A stretch of DNA of 64,000 bases from Aurantimonas marina (GCF_017183135.1 NZ_JADDXW010000001.1:62001-126000), one strand, 5' to 3'. Shown: positions 8,016-17,246, counted from the stretch's first letter. Numbers and translations: made by a program. The notes: generated from the letters alone by a model not told the origin.

Positions 8016-8274
8016 CAGGCGCGACCATTCCGGCTGTACAATCCCGCCTTGACAGAAGCGTCTTCATACTTCGGTGAACATTCTTCCGACATGATGACGG
8101 GTTCTTGGCCACGTAAGGGGGGCCAGGTGAAGCGATCGATCATGCCTAATCCTTTGCGGTCTGCGGTCCAGCGTACGAAGCTAGGACGGTGGTACGATGA
8201 AGGAAGAACGACGAACGCCGCATCCGGTCGCGAATCGGAACGGGCATCGACTACCCGAGGGTGTTGCAAAACTC

Positions 8275-8799
8275 ATGAAAGCATTCATTCAGCGTCGTGC
8301 AAACGGCTTGAGTTTCGCTCTTACGCGATTTCTGGCCCTTCTTTCGGTCGCTGTCCTGGCGGCCTGTGTCGGATCGACCGGCGCGATCGACGTCGCCTCG
8401 ACCAAAGCCCTGTCCGTGGATCGGGGCGTGGCGCTCGCCTCGATCAACGCATTCCGGGCACAGAACGGACTGGGCGCGGTCCGTTTCGACGCCGTATTGG
8501 ACAAGGCGGCCGACCGGCAGGCCCGGGCAATGGCGGCGCGCGGCAATCTGAGCCATTCGCTTGACGGCGCCCTGCCGAGCCGCGTCGCATCCTTCGGCTA
8601 CAACTGGGCTGCGGTCTCGGAGAATATCGGCTGGAACTATCGTTCCACCCCCGCGGTGATCACCGGCTGGAAGAACTCGCCTGGGCATCGCCGCAACCTT
8701 CTCAACCCCAACGTGACCGAGATCGGTTTCTCGGCGGCGACCGGCAGCAAGGGTGAGCCCTACTGGGCTCTTATCCTCGGCCGTCAGAAGCGGCGCTGA
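8275..8799 (+). CDS. CAP-domain (SCP/PR1-like) lipoprotein
   Basis: A 174-residue protein with a lipoprotein signal peptide: hydrophobic run FLALLSVAVLAA and the lipidation Cys at residue 31 (LAA|C). The mature part is a CAP domain: INAFRAQNGLGAVRFDAVLDKAADRQA, then LSHSL, SENIGWN, GWKNSPGHRRNLLNPNVTEIGFSAA. Bacterial CAP proteins are exported and often envelope-linked; biochemical roles are mostly unknown. The start at 8275 directly begins the signal peptide. Its 3' end overlaps the converging cyclo-ligase gene by 29 bp. Confidence 0.87.
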   Translation: MKAFIQRRANGLSFALTRFLALLSVAVLAACVGSTGAIDVASTKALSVDRGVALASINAFRAQNGLGAVRFDAVLDKAADRQARAMAARGNLSHSLDGALPSRVASFGYNWAAVSENIGWNYRSTPAVITGWKNSPGHRRNLLNPNVTEIGFSAATGSKGEPYWALILGRQKRR

Positions 8800-9373
8800 G
8801 CAACGGCGTTTCGCACGCCATCACCTCGCGTTCGGTGACGATCGCATGCAGCGGGATGTCGTGCGGCTCGGCCGGCACCGCGTCGACTTCCTGCACGGCG
8901 AAGCCGACGCCGATCAGGCGCGGCGCCTTGCCCTTCTCGCGCTGCCTGGCAATCGCCGCGTCGTAAAAGCCGCGACCATAGCCGATGCGGCCGCCGCTCC
9001 GGTCGAAGGCGGCGAGCGGCACCAGCATGACATCGGGATCGAGAACCGCCGCGCCCGGACCCGGCGCATAGGTGCCGAAGCCTTGTGGCTCCAGCGGCGC
9101 GCCGCGCAGAAGCTCCCGAAACCGCAGCCGATCTTCCACGATCGCCGGGACGCATAGCCGCGCGCCTCGGTCGGCAAGCGCCATCATCAATGGCCGTATA
9201 TCGATTTCCGTGCGGATCGGCAGGAAGCCGGAGACGACGGAGCCAGGTTCGACCGCGACCATGTGCGCGCAGCGGTCGGCGACCGCGAGCGAGGCTTCGA
9301 TCCGCGCCGCCTCCCCCATGGCGTCACGCCGCGCCAGTGCCTCCGCGCGCAGACGCTGTTTTGCTTGCCGCAT
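8771..9373 (-). CDS. 5-formyltetrahydrofolate cyclo-ligase
   Basis: Converts 5-formyl-THF to 5,10-methenyl-THF using ATP, returning folate to one-carbon metabolism. The 200-residue protein shows the family features LRAEALARRDAM, FLPIRTEIDIRPLM and the glycine-rich signature FDRSGGRIGYGRGFYDAAIA. The start at 9373 (MRQAKQRLR) is preferred over an in-frame start 57 bp upstream. A probable 6S RNA lies directly upstream on the same strand, the arrangement seen for ssrS and ygfA in many proteobacteria. The 3' end overlaps the CAP gene on the other strand. Confidence 0.93.
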   Translation of the reverse strand: MRQAKQRLRAEALARRDAMGEAARIEASLAVADRCAHMVAVEPGSVVSGFLPIRTEIDIRPLMMALADRGARLCVPAIVEDRLRFRELLRGAPLEPQGFGTYAPGPGAAVLDPDVMLVPLAAFDRSGGRIGYGRGFYDAAIARQREKGKAPRLIGVGFAVQEVDAVPAEPHDIPLHAIVTEREVMACETPLLSAASDGRG

Positions 9374-9477
9374 GTCGTAGTCCCCGTCCCCCCTGCGAAT
9401 GGGGTGCCGGATATCACCGGTGATGAGCAAGAGAAAGATGCCAAGATAGCCCGCATCGCCCGAACTCGGACGACCGT

Positions 9478-9657
9478 TGCGATACCCGGCCGGAACGAGG
9501 ATGACGAGCCACCCGGCCGATGGAGATGTCGAACCCGGGAACCTACAGAGTAGGTGGGCGCCGTGTGCCCCGGCCCACGAGCCAAGGCAGGGACAGCTCC
9601 CTGGGAATGACTAAGGCCCCGAGATAATGTTACCCCTGTCGCACCGCGCAGCCCGCC
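9478..9657 (-). ncRNA. ssrS: Probable 6S RNA
   Basis: The ~375-bp gap between the cyclo-ligase gene and dcd has no coding potential but has dense RNA structure on the minus strand. Three hairpins are visible: TCCCTG/CAGGGA (9588-9603), GTGGGC/GCCCAC (9554-9578) and CCTAC/GTAGG (9542-9554). A -10-like TATATC (complement of 9665-9670) lies just upstream of the proposed 5' end. The position immediately before the cyclo-ligase gene is the conserved location of 6S RNA, which mimics an open promoter and sequesters sigma70 RNA polymerase. Ends are approximate. Confidence 0.6.
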
Positions 9658-9748
9658 GAAGCCAGATATAGGCCGGAATCGCCGCACTATCCATAGCAAG
9701 TGCGGCACCAGGCGATCTTTATTCGCGTGTGACCAAAGTCCGTCTGCC

Positions 9749-10831
9749 TCAGACGAAATGCTTCGACAGTTTCAAGCCCTGCGCCTGGTAGTTCGATTTG
9801 AGATCGAGGCCATACAGCCGGTCCGGCAACGCCTGCATCCGCTCATACACCAGCCGCCCGACGATCTGCCCGTCCTCGAGGATGAACGGCACATCGTGAC
9901 TGCGGACTTCCAGCACGGCCCGGCTTCCCGTTCCGCCGGCCGCGGAATGGCCAAAGCCGGGGTCGAAGAAGCCGGCATAATGCACGCGGAATTCGCCGAC
10001 CAGCGGATCGAAGGGCGTCATCTCCGCCGCGAAGGCCGGCGGCACATGCACCGCTTCCTTGGACACGAGGATGTAGAACTCGTCCGGATCGAGCACGAGT
10101 TCGCCGCTCTTGCCGCGATGGATCGGCTCCCAGAAATCGGCCAGCGGGTAGGCGCCGCGCCGGTCGACATCGACGACGCCGGTGTGCCGCTTGCCGCGAT
10201 AGCCGACGAGCCCGTCGGCATCCCCCACCAGGTCGATCGACAGCGCGATACCGCCGCCGGAGATATTGGCCTCTGGCGCTGTCGTCAGCCGCTCATGGGC
10301 GTGGAGATCGGATAATTCCGTCTCGGACAGCAGCGGTTCGCCGGTGCGAAACCGAATCTGCGACAGGCGCGAGCCCTGCCGCACCAGGATCGGAAAGGTG
10401 CGCGGCGATATCTCGAGATAGAGCGGCCCTTCGTAGCCGGCGGGCAGCTTGTCGAACTCCTGCCCCGCGTCCGCGAGCACCCGCGTGAAGATGTCGAGCC
10501 GGCCGGTCGAGGATTTGGGGTTGGCCGTCGCCCGTACGCCTTCCGGCAGGCGCAAGGTTTCGAGCAATGGAACGACATAGACGCAGCCGGTTTCCAGCAC
10601 CGCGCCCTCGGTCAGGCTGAATTCGTGCAATTGGAAGCGCGCAAGCTGCTGGGCGACGCTACGCCCCTGGCCCGGCAGAAAGCTCGCGCGAACCCGGTAC
10701 GCTTTCGGCCCAAGCCGCAGGTCGAGACTCGCCGGCTGGATCTGGTCGACATCACGCTCAATCGGCGCCGCGATCGCGCCATTTTCGAACAGCGCCCCGA
10801 TCTCGCTGTCCGGTAATATTCCGTCGGTCAT
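9749..10831 (-). CDS. dcd: Two-domain dCTP deaminase
   Basis: Deaminates dCTP to dUTP for thymidylate synthesis. At 360 residues it is about twice the length of E. coli Dcd (~190). Two Dcd-like halves are recognisable: residues ~1-165 (DQIQPASLDLRLG, then TANPKSSTGRLDIFTRVLAD) and ~190-350 (ISGGGIALSID, then FDPLVGEFRVHYAGFFDPGFG). The SSxGR signature is kept in the first half, while the second carries a diverged VGEFRVHYAGFFDPGFG. This long form is typical of the alphaproteobacterial family. It stands alone, divergent from the SAM-II/metZ unit. Confidence 0.9.
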   Translation of the reverse strand: MTDGILPDSEIGALFENGAIAAPIERDVDQIQPASLDLRLGPKAYRVRASFLPGQGRSVAQQLARFQLHEFSLTEGAVLETGCVYVVPLLETLRLPEGVRATANPKSSTGRLDIFTRVLADAGQEFDKLPAGYEGPLYLEISPRTFPILVRQGSRLSQIRFRTGEPLLSETELSDLHAHERLTTAPEANISGGGIALSIDLVGDADGLVGYRGKRHTGVVDVDRRGAYPLADFWEPIHRGKSGELVLDPDEFYILVSKEAVHVPPAFAAEMTPFDPLVGEFRVHYAGFFDPGFGHSAAGGTGSRAVLEVRSHDVPFILEDGQIVGRLVYERMQALPDRLYGLDLKSNYQAQGLKLSKHFV

Positions 10832-10925
10832 CGGTTATCCCGTCATCGCCTGCATGTGCCCCGCCCGTGGACGGCCATTTGGTCCTCGATTGACGCCTAG
10901 CGGGATCGGGTCTATTTGCAAAGTC

Positions 10926-10985
10926 GAGAGTGGTGATTTGGCCGGCCGGCTTGCAGCCACGTAAAACAAGTCGCTAAAGGGCCGA
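10926..10985 (+). promoter_or_regulatory. SAM-II riboswitch
   Basis: The segment carries the SAM-II signature blocks in order: GTGGTGATTTGGCC, then CTTGCAGCCACGT, then AACAAGTCGCTAAAG. The P1 stem forms between GTGG (10930-10933) and CCAC (10957-10960), and the 3' TCGCTAAAGG supplies the pseudoknot strand. SAM-II elements bind S-adenosylmethionine and switch off methionine genes in alphaproteobacteria, commonly before metA and metZ. It ends about 75 bp before the metZ start, and a terminator-like hairpin lies between them. Confidence 0.93.
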
Positions 10986-11008
10986 TCCGACGACTGGGTA
11001 TTCGATGG

Positions 11009-11041
11009 ACCGGCTTCGCGGCGTTGCTGCGGCCGGTTTTT
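11009..11041 (+). terminator. Terminator-like hairpin between SAM-II and metZ
   Basis: ACCGGC (11009-11014) pairs with GCCGGT (11032-11037), followed directly by a run of five T (11037-11041), eight bp before the metZ Shine-Dalgarno. The 17-nt loop is GC-rich and may add internal pairing. The location fits a transcription attenuator working with the riboswitch, although SAM-II is usually discussed as a translational switch. Confidence 0.6.
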
Positions 11042-11060
11042 GTTGTTCGGAGAAAAAGCG

Positions 11061-12260
11061 ATGCTGAAGAAAGCGGAAGAGCGGCGCAAGTTGAGGCCGG
11101 CTACGGCGATGGTCCATGGCGGCACCATGCGCTCGGGTTTCGGCGAAACTTCCGAGGCGCTGTTTCTGACCCAGGGCTTCGTCTACGACAGCGCCGAGGC
11201 CGCCGAGGCGCGGTTCAAGGGCGAGGAGCCCGGCTTCATCTACAGCCGCTACGCCAACCCGACGACGCGCATGTTCGAGGAGCGGATGATGGCGCTGGAA
11301 GGCGCCGAGGATGCGCGCGCCACCGCGTCCGGCATGGCTGCGGTCGCCGCCGCCATGCAGTGCCAGGTGACGGCCGGCGACCATGTCGTCGCGGCCCGCG
11401 CTTTGTTCGGCTCGTGCCGTTATGTCGTCGAGACCGTGCTGGCGCGCTGTGGCGTCGCCTGCACGCTCGTCGATGGCCGCGACCTCGACGCCTGGCGCGA
11501 TGCCGTGCGACCGGAAACCAAGGTGTTCTTTCTGGAATCGCCGACCAATCCGACGCTGGAGGTCATCGACATCGCCGCTGTCGCCGAAATCGCCCATGCG
11601 GCCGGCGCCTGTCTGGTCGTCGACAACGTCTTCGCGACGCCGATGCAGCAGCGACCGCTGGAGCTCGGGGCCGACGTCGTCGTCTATTCGGCGACGAAAC
11701 ATATCGACGGCCAGGGCCGCTGTCTCGGCGGCATCGTGCTGTCCTCCAAGAACTGGATCGACGAGAACCTCCACGACTATTTCCGCCACACCGGCCCGTC
11801 GCTGTCGCCGTTCAACGCCTGGACGCTGCTGAAGGGTCTGGAGACACTGCCGATCCGGGTCGCCCATCAGACCCGCTCGGCCGCGCGCATCGCCGACGTC
11901 CTCGCCAAGCGGCAAGAGGTCGCGAGAGTAATCTACCCCGGCCGCTCCGATCACCCGGACGCGGCCGTCATCACCCGGCAGATGAGCGGCGGTTCGACCC
12001 TGCTCGCCTTCGAGGTCAAAGGCGGCAAGCCCGCCGCATTCGCCTTCTCGAATGCGTTGGAGGTCATACTGATCTCCAACAATCTCGGCGACGCCAAGAG
12101 CCTGATCACCCATCCGGCGACGACTACCCATAAAAACCTGTCGCCGGAGGCACGCGCCGAGCTCGGAATCTCCGACGGGCTGCTGCGCCTGTCCGTCGGG
12201 CTGGAGGATGTCGAGGATCTGATCGAGGACATCGAAGGGGCGCTGGCAGCGGCTCGATGA
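11061..12260 (+). CDS. metZ: O-succinylhomoserine sulfhydrylase
   Basis: PLP enzyme that joins O-succinylhomoserine and sulfide to give homocysteine, the direct-sulfhydrylation route to methionine. The 399-residue protein has the Cys/Met-metabolism PLP fold: YSRYANPTTRMFEERM, FFLESPTNPTLE, DNVFATPMQQRP and the PLP-lysine region SATKHIDGQGRCLGG, which favours MetZ over MetB or MetC. The start at 11061 has GGAG 8 bp upstream and is preferred to an upstream in-frame ATG lacking a proper ribosome site. Control by SAM through the upstream riboswitch is strongly supported. Confidence 0.94.
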   Translation: MLKKAEERRKLRPATAMVHGGTMRSGFGETSEALFLTQGFVYDSAEAAEARFKGEEPGFIYSRYANPTTRMFEERMMALEGAEDARATASGMAAVAAAMQCQVTAGDHVVAARALFGSCRYVVETVLARCGVACTLVDGRDLDAWRDAVRPETKVFFLESPTNPTLEVIDIAAVAEIAHAAGACLVVDNVFATPMQQRPLELGADVVVYSATKHIDGQGRCLGGIVLSSKNWIDENLHDYFRHTGPSLSPFNAWTLLKGLETLPIRVAHQTRSAARIADVLAKRQEVARVIYPGRSDHPDAAVITRQMSGGSTLLAFEVKGGKPAAFAFSNALEVILISNNLGDAKSLITHPATTTHKNLSPEARAELGISDGLLRLSVGLEDVEDLIEDIEGALAAAR

Positions 12261-12272
12261 ACGGTCGCCGGT

Positions 12273-12878
12273 TCAGCCGAAGCTCTTGAGGCTCAGCCGG
12301 ATTCGCGACACGAAGGTCCAGGTCGTCATCGCCGCGAACACATAGGCGATGACGGCGAAATATTGCGGAAACAGACAGAACAGCACGAAGGTAGTGATCG
12401 TCTCGGTCGCTTCCGCCAGCCCGGTGGTGAAGAATAGCGACTTCCTGCCCCGCTGCTCGGTGGCGAGCTTGCGTTTCTCGGCCATGATCGCGAAGGCGAG
12501 GAAGCTCGCGCCATTGGCGTAGAAGCTCATCAAAAGCACCGCCGCCGCCAGCCCGTTAGCCACCGGATCGAGAATCGCGAAGGCGAGCGGGATCGCGCCG
12601 TAGAAGACATAGTCGAAGACGATGTCGAGATAGCCGCCGAGATCGGTCGGGCCGGTATGGCGCGCCACCGCGCCGTCGAGCCCGTCGGCAAGCCGCGACA
12701 GAAGCAGAAGGGCCAGCCCGAGAAACAAGGAGCCGAAGGCGATCGCAACCGCCGCGGCGAGGCCGAGGACGAGGCCGGCGACCGTCACGCTGTTGGCGCC
12801 GACGCCCCGGCGACACAGGACGGCGGCGAGCCGGTTCATCGGCGGATCGATCCGCTTCTTCAGGACACCGTCGAGCAA
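12273..12878 (-). CDS. CDP-alcohol phosphatidyltransferase-family membrane protein
   Basis: A phospholipid-head-group or related transferase of the CDP-OH-P family. The signature is intact: the DGLDGAVAR segment followed by G-x3-D-x3-D within [17 protein letters not shown]. About five membrane helices follow. The acceptor alcohol cannot be told. The start is uncertain: a TTG at 12878 behind GGGGAAG includes the conserved N-terminal segment [17 protein letters not shown], while an ATG at 12839 would shorten it. A longer frame to 13013 would overlap the divergent apaG and is unlikely. Confidence 0.82.
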   Translation of the reverse strand: MLDGVLKKRIDPPMNRLAAVLCRRGVGANSVTVAGLVLGLAAAVAIAFGSLFLGLALLLLSRLADGLDGAVARHTGPTDLGGYLDIVFDYVFYGAIPLAFAILDPVANGLAAAVLLMSFYANGASFLAFAIMAEKRKLATEQRGRKSLFFTTGLAEATETITTFVLFCLFPQYFAVIAYVFAAMTTWTFVSRIRLSLKSFG

Positions 12879-12978
12879 AGTCTTCCCCGTCGCAAACTTC
12901 CCTTGCCGCCCGATTGACCCCGGCGCGCGGCACCGCGATAAAGGGGCGAGGCCACGCGACAGGCATTTGGATTGGGCC

Positions 12979-13371
12979 ATGTACAAGGCGACGACCCAAG
13001 AGATCACGGTCACCGTGACACCCGCCTACCTTGAGGACCATTCCCAGCCGGACGACGGCCGTTGGTTCTGGGCCTACACGGTCGAGATTACCAACGGCAG
13101 CCGTGAACCGGCGCAACTGCGATCACGATACTGGCACATCACCGATGCCAACGGCCATGTCGAGGAGGTTCGCGGCCCGGGCGTCATCGGAGAGGAACCG
13201 ACCTTATCGCCGGGGGACAGCTTCACCTACACCTCCGGCTGTCCGCTCGGCACATCCTCCGGCTTCATGCGCGGCCATTACGAAATGCAGGGGCCGGGCG
13301 GCAGGTTCTTCACGGTGGAGATCCCGGCGTTTTCGCTGGACGTACCCGTGCGGCAGCGAGTGCTGAATTAG
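12979..13371 (+). CDS. apaG: ApaG-family protein
   Basis: A 130-residue single-domain ApaG protein, an immunoglobulin/fibronectin-like fold linked genetically to Co2+/Mg2+ homeostasis and Ap4A levels. Conserved features are [52 protein letters not shown] and GHYEM. The start at 12979 gives the standard family length. It is divergent from the CDP-alcohol transferase gene and convergent with hslO. Confidence 0.94.
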   Translation: MYKATTQEITVTVTPAYLEDHSQPDDGRWFWAYTVEITNGSREPAQLRSRYWHITDANGHVEEVRGPGVIGEEPTLSPGDSFTYTSGCPLGTSSGFMRGHYEMQGPGGRFFTVEIPAFSLDVPVRQRVLN

Positions 13372-13406
13372 GCCGAGACCATCGACATGAACGCGGTCTG
13401 ATCCGT

Positions 13407-14435
13407 CTATTTTGACGCCGGCGCGTCGCCCGACGTCGCGTCCGCCTCGAATTCGGCCGGGTCGAACTCGTAGCCCTCGCCGCAGAACTCGCAGGTGACC
13501 GCGATCTTGCCGTCCTCGACGCTCTCGCCGATCTCCTCCTGGGAAAAGTTCGACAACACGTCGCGGATGCGTTCGCGCGTGCAGGAACAGTCGTCGGCGA
13601 CGGGTTTGGCGGGGAACACCCGCACCCCGCGCTCGTGAAAGAGCCGGAACAGCAGCCGCTCGACGCCGACATCCGGGTCGGAAAGCTCCGATGCAGTGAT
13701 CGTGTCCACTAACGCGCGAACCTCGACCCAGGCATCGTCCGGCTCGAAGCTTCCCTCGGGATCGTCGAAACCTTCCGGCGCGTCGCCGCCCGGCAGATCG
13801 GGCAGACGCATGCGCTCCGGCGCCTCGGGCAGAAACTGCGCGATCAGGCCGCCGGCCCGCCAGCCTTCGACGAACCCGTTCTCACCGCGCCGGGCGATCT
13901 TGGCGACCGCCAGCTTCACCGCCGTCGGGATCTGCTCCGACTGGCGGAAATAGGCCTCGGCCACCCCTTCCATCGACGTGCCGTTCAGTTCGACAACGCC
14001 CTGGTAGCGCTGCGTATAGGCGCCCTGATCGACCGTAAGCGCCATGACGCCCTTGCCCAGGAGTGCCTCGGAATTCGTCACGCCGGCGCTGATGGCGGCA
14101 TCGAGCTTGGCGTCGTCGAAGCGGGCATAGGCCCTGACACTCGAGGGCGTGGCGAAATCGACGACAAGAAGGTCCACCGGCCCGTCGGTTTGGGTCTGTG
14201 CGATGAACTTGCCGTCGAATTTCAGCGATGTGCCGAGCAGCACCGTCAGCGCGATCATCTCGGCCAGCAGGCGCGCCACCGGCTCGGGATAATCGTGACG
14301 CCCGAGGATCTGATCGAGCATGGGGCCGAGCTGGACCGCCCGGCCGCGCGCTTCGAGCGCCTCGACGTTGAAGGGGACCACGGCGTCGTCGCCGGCATAG
14401 CCGAACTCGCCGAGCGCGCGTTCCGCCTCAGCCAT
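13407..14435 (-). CDS. hslO: Hsp33 redox-regulated chaperone
   Basis: Holdase activated by oxidation of a zinc-bound cysteine cluster. The 342-residue protein keeps the C-terminal CxC...CxxC switch: [15 protein letters not shown] and, about 30 residues later, [12 protein letters not shown]. The N-terminal substrate-binding domain is of normal size. The last ~20 residues are a polar tail. The start overlaps the argF stop by 8 bp, so it is probably the third gene of an argD-argF-hslO unit, an order common in Rhizobiales. Confidence 0.95.
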   Translation of the reverse strand: MAEAERALGEFGYAGDDAVVPFNVEALEARGRAVQLGPMLDQILGRHDYPEPVARLLAEMIALTVLLGTSLKFDGKFIAQTQTDGPVDLLVVDFATPSSVRAYARFDDAKLDAAISAGVTNSEALLGKGVMALTVDQGAYTQRYQGVVELNGTSMEGVAEAYFRQSEQIPTAVKLAVAKIARRGENGFVEGWRAGGLIAQFLPEAPERMRLPDLPGGDAPEGFDDPEGSFEPDDAWVEVRALVDTITASELSDPDVGVERLLFRLFHERGVRVFPAKPVADDCSCTRERIRDVLSNFSQEEIGESVEDGKIAVTCEFCGEGYEFDPAEFEADATSGDAPASK

Positions 14436-15390
14436 GCGTCTTACCCGCTGTGCCCCGCTCCGACGGGCCCGTTCCGACTTCGCCGAAACACCAGGCCAGG
14501 ATCGATTTCTGGGCGTGCAGCCGGTTCTCGGCTTCGTCGAAGACCACCGACTGCGGTCCGTCGATGACGGCGTCGGTCACTTCCTCGCCGCGATGGGCCG
14601 GTAGACAATGCATGAAAAGCGCCTCGGGCTTGGCATGCGCCATCAGGCGCTCGTTCACCTGATAGGGCATGAAGACATTGTGGCCGCGCGCTTGCTCCTC
14701 GCGGCCCATGGACACCCAGGTGTCGGTGACAACGCAGTCGGCGCCGGTCACCGCTTCCACCGGGTCGTCGGTAGTTAGGATCGAGGCCCCCGCATTGCGA
14801 GCCCTCTCGACGAAGCGCATGTCTGGTCCAGATCCGGCGGGCGTCGCGACCCTAAGCGCGAAGTCGAATCGGGCAGACGCCTCGACGAAGGAGGACAAGA
14901 CATTATTGCCGTCGCCGGTCCAGGCGAAGGTCTTGCCGCGAACCGACCCGCGCTTTTCCTCGAAGGTAAGGAGATCGGCCATGATCTGGCAGGGGTGTGT
15001 GTCGTCGGTCAGCCCATTGATCACCGGCACGGTGGCAAACTCGGCCAGTTCCATCAGCCGCGCGTGCGCGGTCGTACGGATCATGATCGCGTCGACGTAG
15101 CGCGAGAGCACCCGTGCCGTGTCGGCGATCGTCTCCTCGCGGCCAAGCTGCATTTCGGCGCCCGACAGAAACAGCGTCTCGCCGCCGAGCTGACGCATGG
15201 CGACGTCGAACGACACCCGGGTGCGGGTCGAGGGCTTGTCGAAGATCATCGCCAGCACCTTGCCGGCGAGCGGCTTCGGACCGTTGCGGCCGAGCGCCTT
15301 GCGCGCCGCCGCGTCGCTCATGATGGCGCGAAGCTCGCCACTTTCGACCGCGGCGATATCGAGAAAATGCTTCGGATGTCCGTTCATCAT
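14428..15390 (-). CDS. argF: Ornithine carbamoyltransferase
   Basis: Forms citrulline from ornithine and carbamoyl phosphate in arginine synthesis. Active-site motifs are all present in 320 residues: the carbamoyl-phosphate site [14 protein letters not shown], the [11 protein letters not shown] segment, and the ornithine-binding [13 protein letters not shown]. The start is placed at the first of two consecutive ATGs (15390), 10 bp after the argD stop and behind a GAGG. A longer in-frame version into argD is rejected. It sits between argD and hslO. Confidence 0.96.
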   Translation of the reverse strand: MMNGHPKHFLDIAAVESGELRAIMSDAAARKALGRNGPKPLAGKVLAMIFDKPSTRTRVSFDVAMRQLGGETLFLSGAEMQLGREETIADTARVLSRYVDAIMIRTTAHARLMELAEFATVPVINGLTDDTHPCQIMADLLTFEEKRGSVRGKTFAWTGDGNNVLSSFVEASARFDFALRVATPAGSGPDMRFVERARNAGASILTTDDPVEAVTGADCVVTDTWVSMGREEQARGHNVFMPYQVNERLMAHAKPEALFMHCLPAHRGEEVTDAVIDGPQSVVFDEAENRLHAQKSILAWCFGEVGTGPSERGTAGKTHG

Positions 15391-15400
15391 CGTTCCGGCC

Positions 15401-16615
15401 TCATGCACTCTTGCGCCGGTTGCCCAGCGACAGGGAAGCAACGGCAGTTTCAATGCGCGCCATTCCTTCCCGGACTTCGTCCGCCGTCAGGATCAGCGGC
15501 GGCAGCAGTCGGACGACATTGTCGCCGGCCGGAACCGCCAACAGCCCCTCCTCCCGCATGCCCGCTACCAGTTCGGTGTTGGGGACTTTGGCCTTGAGGC
15601 CGAGCAGCAGGCCTTCGCCGCGGATCTCCTCGAGGACGTCGGGATAGCGATCGGCCAGCGATGCCAGCGACTGCTTGAACAACAGCGCGATGTCGCGGAC
15701 ATGCTCGAGGAAACCGTCAGCCAGCACGACGTCCAGCACCGCATTGCCCACGGCCATCGCCAGAGGATTGCCGCCATAGGTCGTGCCGTGGGTTCCCGGG
15801 GTCATGCCGATGGCTGCTTCCGCCGTCGCCAGGCACACGCCCATGGGAAAGCCGCCGCCGAGACCCTTGGCCGAGGCCAGGATATCCGGCGCGGCGCCCG
15901 AATGCTCGTAGGCGTAAAACGTGCCGGTGCGTCCAATCCCTGTCTGCACCTCGTCATAGATGAGCAGGATGCCATGCTTGTCGCAGAGCTCGCGCAACCC
16001 CCGCAGACACTGGGGCGGAACCTTGCGGATGCCACCCTCCCCCTGAATCGGCTCGATCAGGATCGCCGCGACGTCCGGCGCGGCCGCTGCCTGTTTCAGC
16101 GCTTCGTGGTCGCCGAACGGCAGTTGATCGAAACCCTCCACCTTGGGGCCGAAGCCTTCGAGATATTTCTTCTGGCCGCCGGCCGCGATCGTCGCGAGGG
16201 TCCGCCCGTGGAACGCGCCCTCGAAAGTGAGAATGCGAAAGCGCTCCGGCGCGCCACTGATAAAGTGATAGCGCCGCGCAGTCTTGATCGCGCATTCCAG
16301 CGCCTCGGCGCCCGAATTGGTGAAAAAGGCGCGATCGGCGAAGGTTGCGGCGGTCAAGCGTTCGGCAAGGCGCCGCTGGCCGGGAATTTCGTAAAGATTG
16401 GAGACATGCCAGAGCTTCTCTGCCTGCTCTTTGAGCGCGGCGACGAGATGCGGGTGGGCATGGCCGAGGGAATTGACCGCGATGCCGCCGCCAAAATCCA
16501 TGTAACGTCGGCCATCGCGCGTCTCCAGCCAGACGCCCTCGCCGCGCTCGAAGGCGAGATCGGCGCGCGCGTAGGTCTCGAAGAGAGGCGATTGATGGTC
16601 CTTGCTGTCAGCCAT
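15401..16615 (-). CDS. argD: Acetylornithine aminotransferase
   Basis: Class-III PLP aminotransferase making N-acetylornithine; such enzymes often also act as succinyldiaminopimelate aminotransferase in lysine synthesis. The 404-residue protein shows [17 protein letters not shown], the [13 protein letters not shown] segment, the Asp-bearing [15 protein letters not shown] and the PLP-lysine region [14 protein letters not shown]. First gene of argD-argF-hslO. A strong 10-bp-stem hairpin lies about 73 bp upstream in its leader, and a decayed DUF5996 gene fragment lies beyond that. Confidence 0.95.
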   Translation of the reverse strand: MADSKDHQSPLFETYARADLAFERGEGVWLETRDGRRYMDFGGGIAVNSLGHAHPHLVAALKEQAEKLWHVSNLYEIPGQRRLAERLTAATFADRAFFTNSGAEALECAIKTARRYHFISGAPERFRILTFEGAFHGRTLATIAAGGQKKYLEGFGPKVEGFDQLPFGDHEALKQAAAAPDVAAILIEPIQGEGGIRKVPPQCLRGLRELCDKHGILLIYDEVQTGIGRTGTFYAYEHSGAAPDILASAKGLGGGFPMGVCLATAEAAIGMTPGTHGTTYGGNPLAMAVGNAVLDVVLADGFLEHVRDIALLFKQSLASLADRYPDVLEEIRGEGLLLGLKAKVPNTELVAGMREEGLLAVPAGDNVVRLLPPLILTADEVREGMARIETAVASLSLGNRRKSA

Positions 16616-16806
16616 GGCGATCGACTTCGCTGATGATCCGGTTCAGCTCCCGGGCGGGATCGTCGCGGATCGAGTTCTGGAAACGTCAAAGCCTGCCGAA
16701 AGGGCAGGCTTTGCGGGCAGCTCCGAATGCATCGGAACCCGAGCTATACCACGGCGGGTCGGGCGGGTGTCAATGAAACCCACCGGATGGCTTCGCCGAC
16801 CGCGCC
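16616..16806. other. argD leader region with a strong stem-loop
   Basis: No complete gene was found here. A perfect 10-bp stem (AAAGCCTGCC at 16688-16697 and GGCAGGCTTT at 16703-16712) with a 5-nt loop stands in the argD leader on the minus strand. Only three T follow the stem on either strand, so it is a weak terminator at best. Between it and argD, minus-strand DNA reads open for 25 codons without a start and ends in a stop overlapping the argD ATG, which may be leftover coding sequence. Confidence 0.5.
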
Positions 16807-17022
16807 GTGGAGCCGGCCGCCGTGCGCTTCGACGCGAAGCTCGGAGAGTTCCTGCTGCCGTATGAGGCGGTTCGTGCCAGCGCCGATCCGGACGCGACGC
16901 TGATGGGGCTCCTACAGACGACCTACGAGGCGGCAGTCGAAACGGGCGGCTGGAATCGGGCCGCATTGGACTGCGAATTCGGCGTCCCACGCGTGCCGCG
17001 AAAAATTCACGGTCCCGGTTAA
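16807..17022 (+). pseudogene. C-terminal remnant of a DUF5996-like gene
   Basis: A 71-codon frame encodes a protein tail resembling the C-terminus of DUF5996 proteins (GEFLLPYEAVRASADPDATLMGLLQTTYEAA, split here: the core is LPYEAVRASADPD, then LLQTTYEAAVETGGW). Full-length members are about 300 residues. Nothing upstream in any frame continues the homology, and the argD leader begins within 200 bp, so the 5' part appears deleted. The family function is unknown. It ends at the CtrA box of gcrA. Confidence 0.6.
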
Positions 17023-17034
17023 CGCCCCATTAAC
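17019..17034 (+). promoter_or_regulatory. CtrA box upstream of gcrA
   Basis: TTAA-CGCCCCA-TTAAC is an exact match to the CtrA consensus TTAA-N7-TTAA(C). It lies 213 bp before the gcrA start. In Caulobacter CtrA represses gcrA, so a similar link is plausible here. Confidence 0.75.
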
Positions 17035-17062
17035 CCACAAGTCTGGGGAAAAGCGCGAAAAC

Positions 17063-17103
17063 GATTCGCGTGTGACACGCTGGACTCTTGTCACAGAGTC
17101 CAG
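17063..17103. promoter_or_regulatory. GANTC cluster and inverted repeat in the gcrA promoter region
   Basis: Three GANTC sites, the CcrM methylation target, lie within 38 bp: GATTC at 17063, GACTC at 17083 and GAGTC at 17096. The last two form part of a perfect 8-bp inverted repeat, CTGGACTC (17080-17087) and GAGTCCAG (17096-17103). A fourth GATTC is at 17207. Methylation-dependent control of gcrA is inferred from these sites and from the known GcrA-CcrM pairing. Confidence 0.75.
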
Positions 17104-17246
17104 CGATGGGTTAAATTGAGTTCAAGATACTAGATTTCGTGCGGCGGACCTAGTTCCTCAATAAATATAGTGCGTCACCTCGCGCACCGTTTGCGCGGGG
17201 TGGAAGGATTCCGCCCGCCCCACATTTTTGCTGTAAGGAGCTTGTC

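Noticed and set aside
8015-8269. 84-codon minus-strand frame just upstream of the YmdB-type gene
   Set aside because: It ends in a TGATG overlap with the phosphoesterase start, but its content is Arg/Ser/Pro-rich with no motif, and no ribosome site supports any of its starts.
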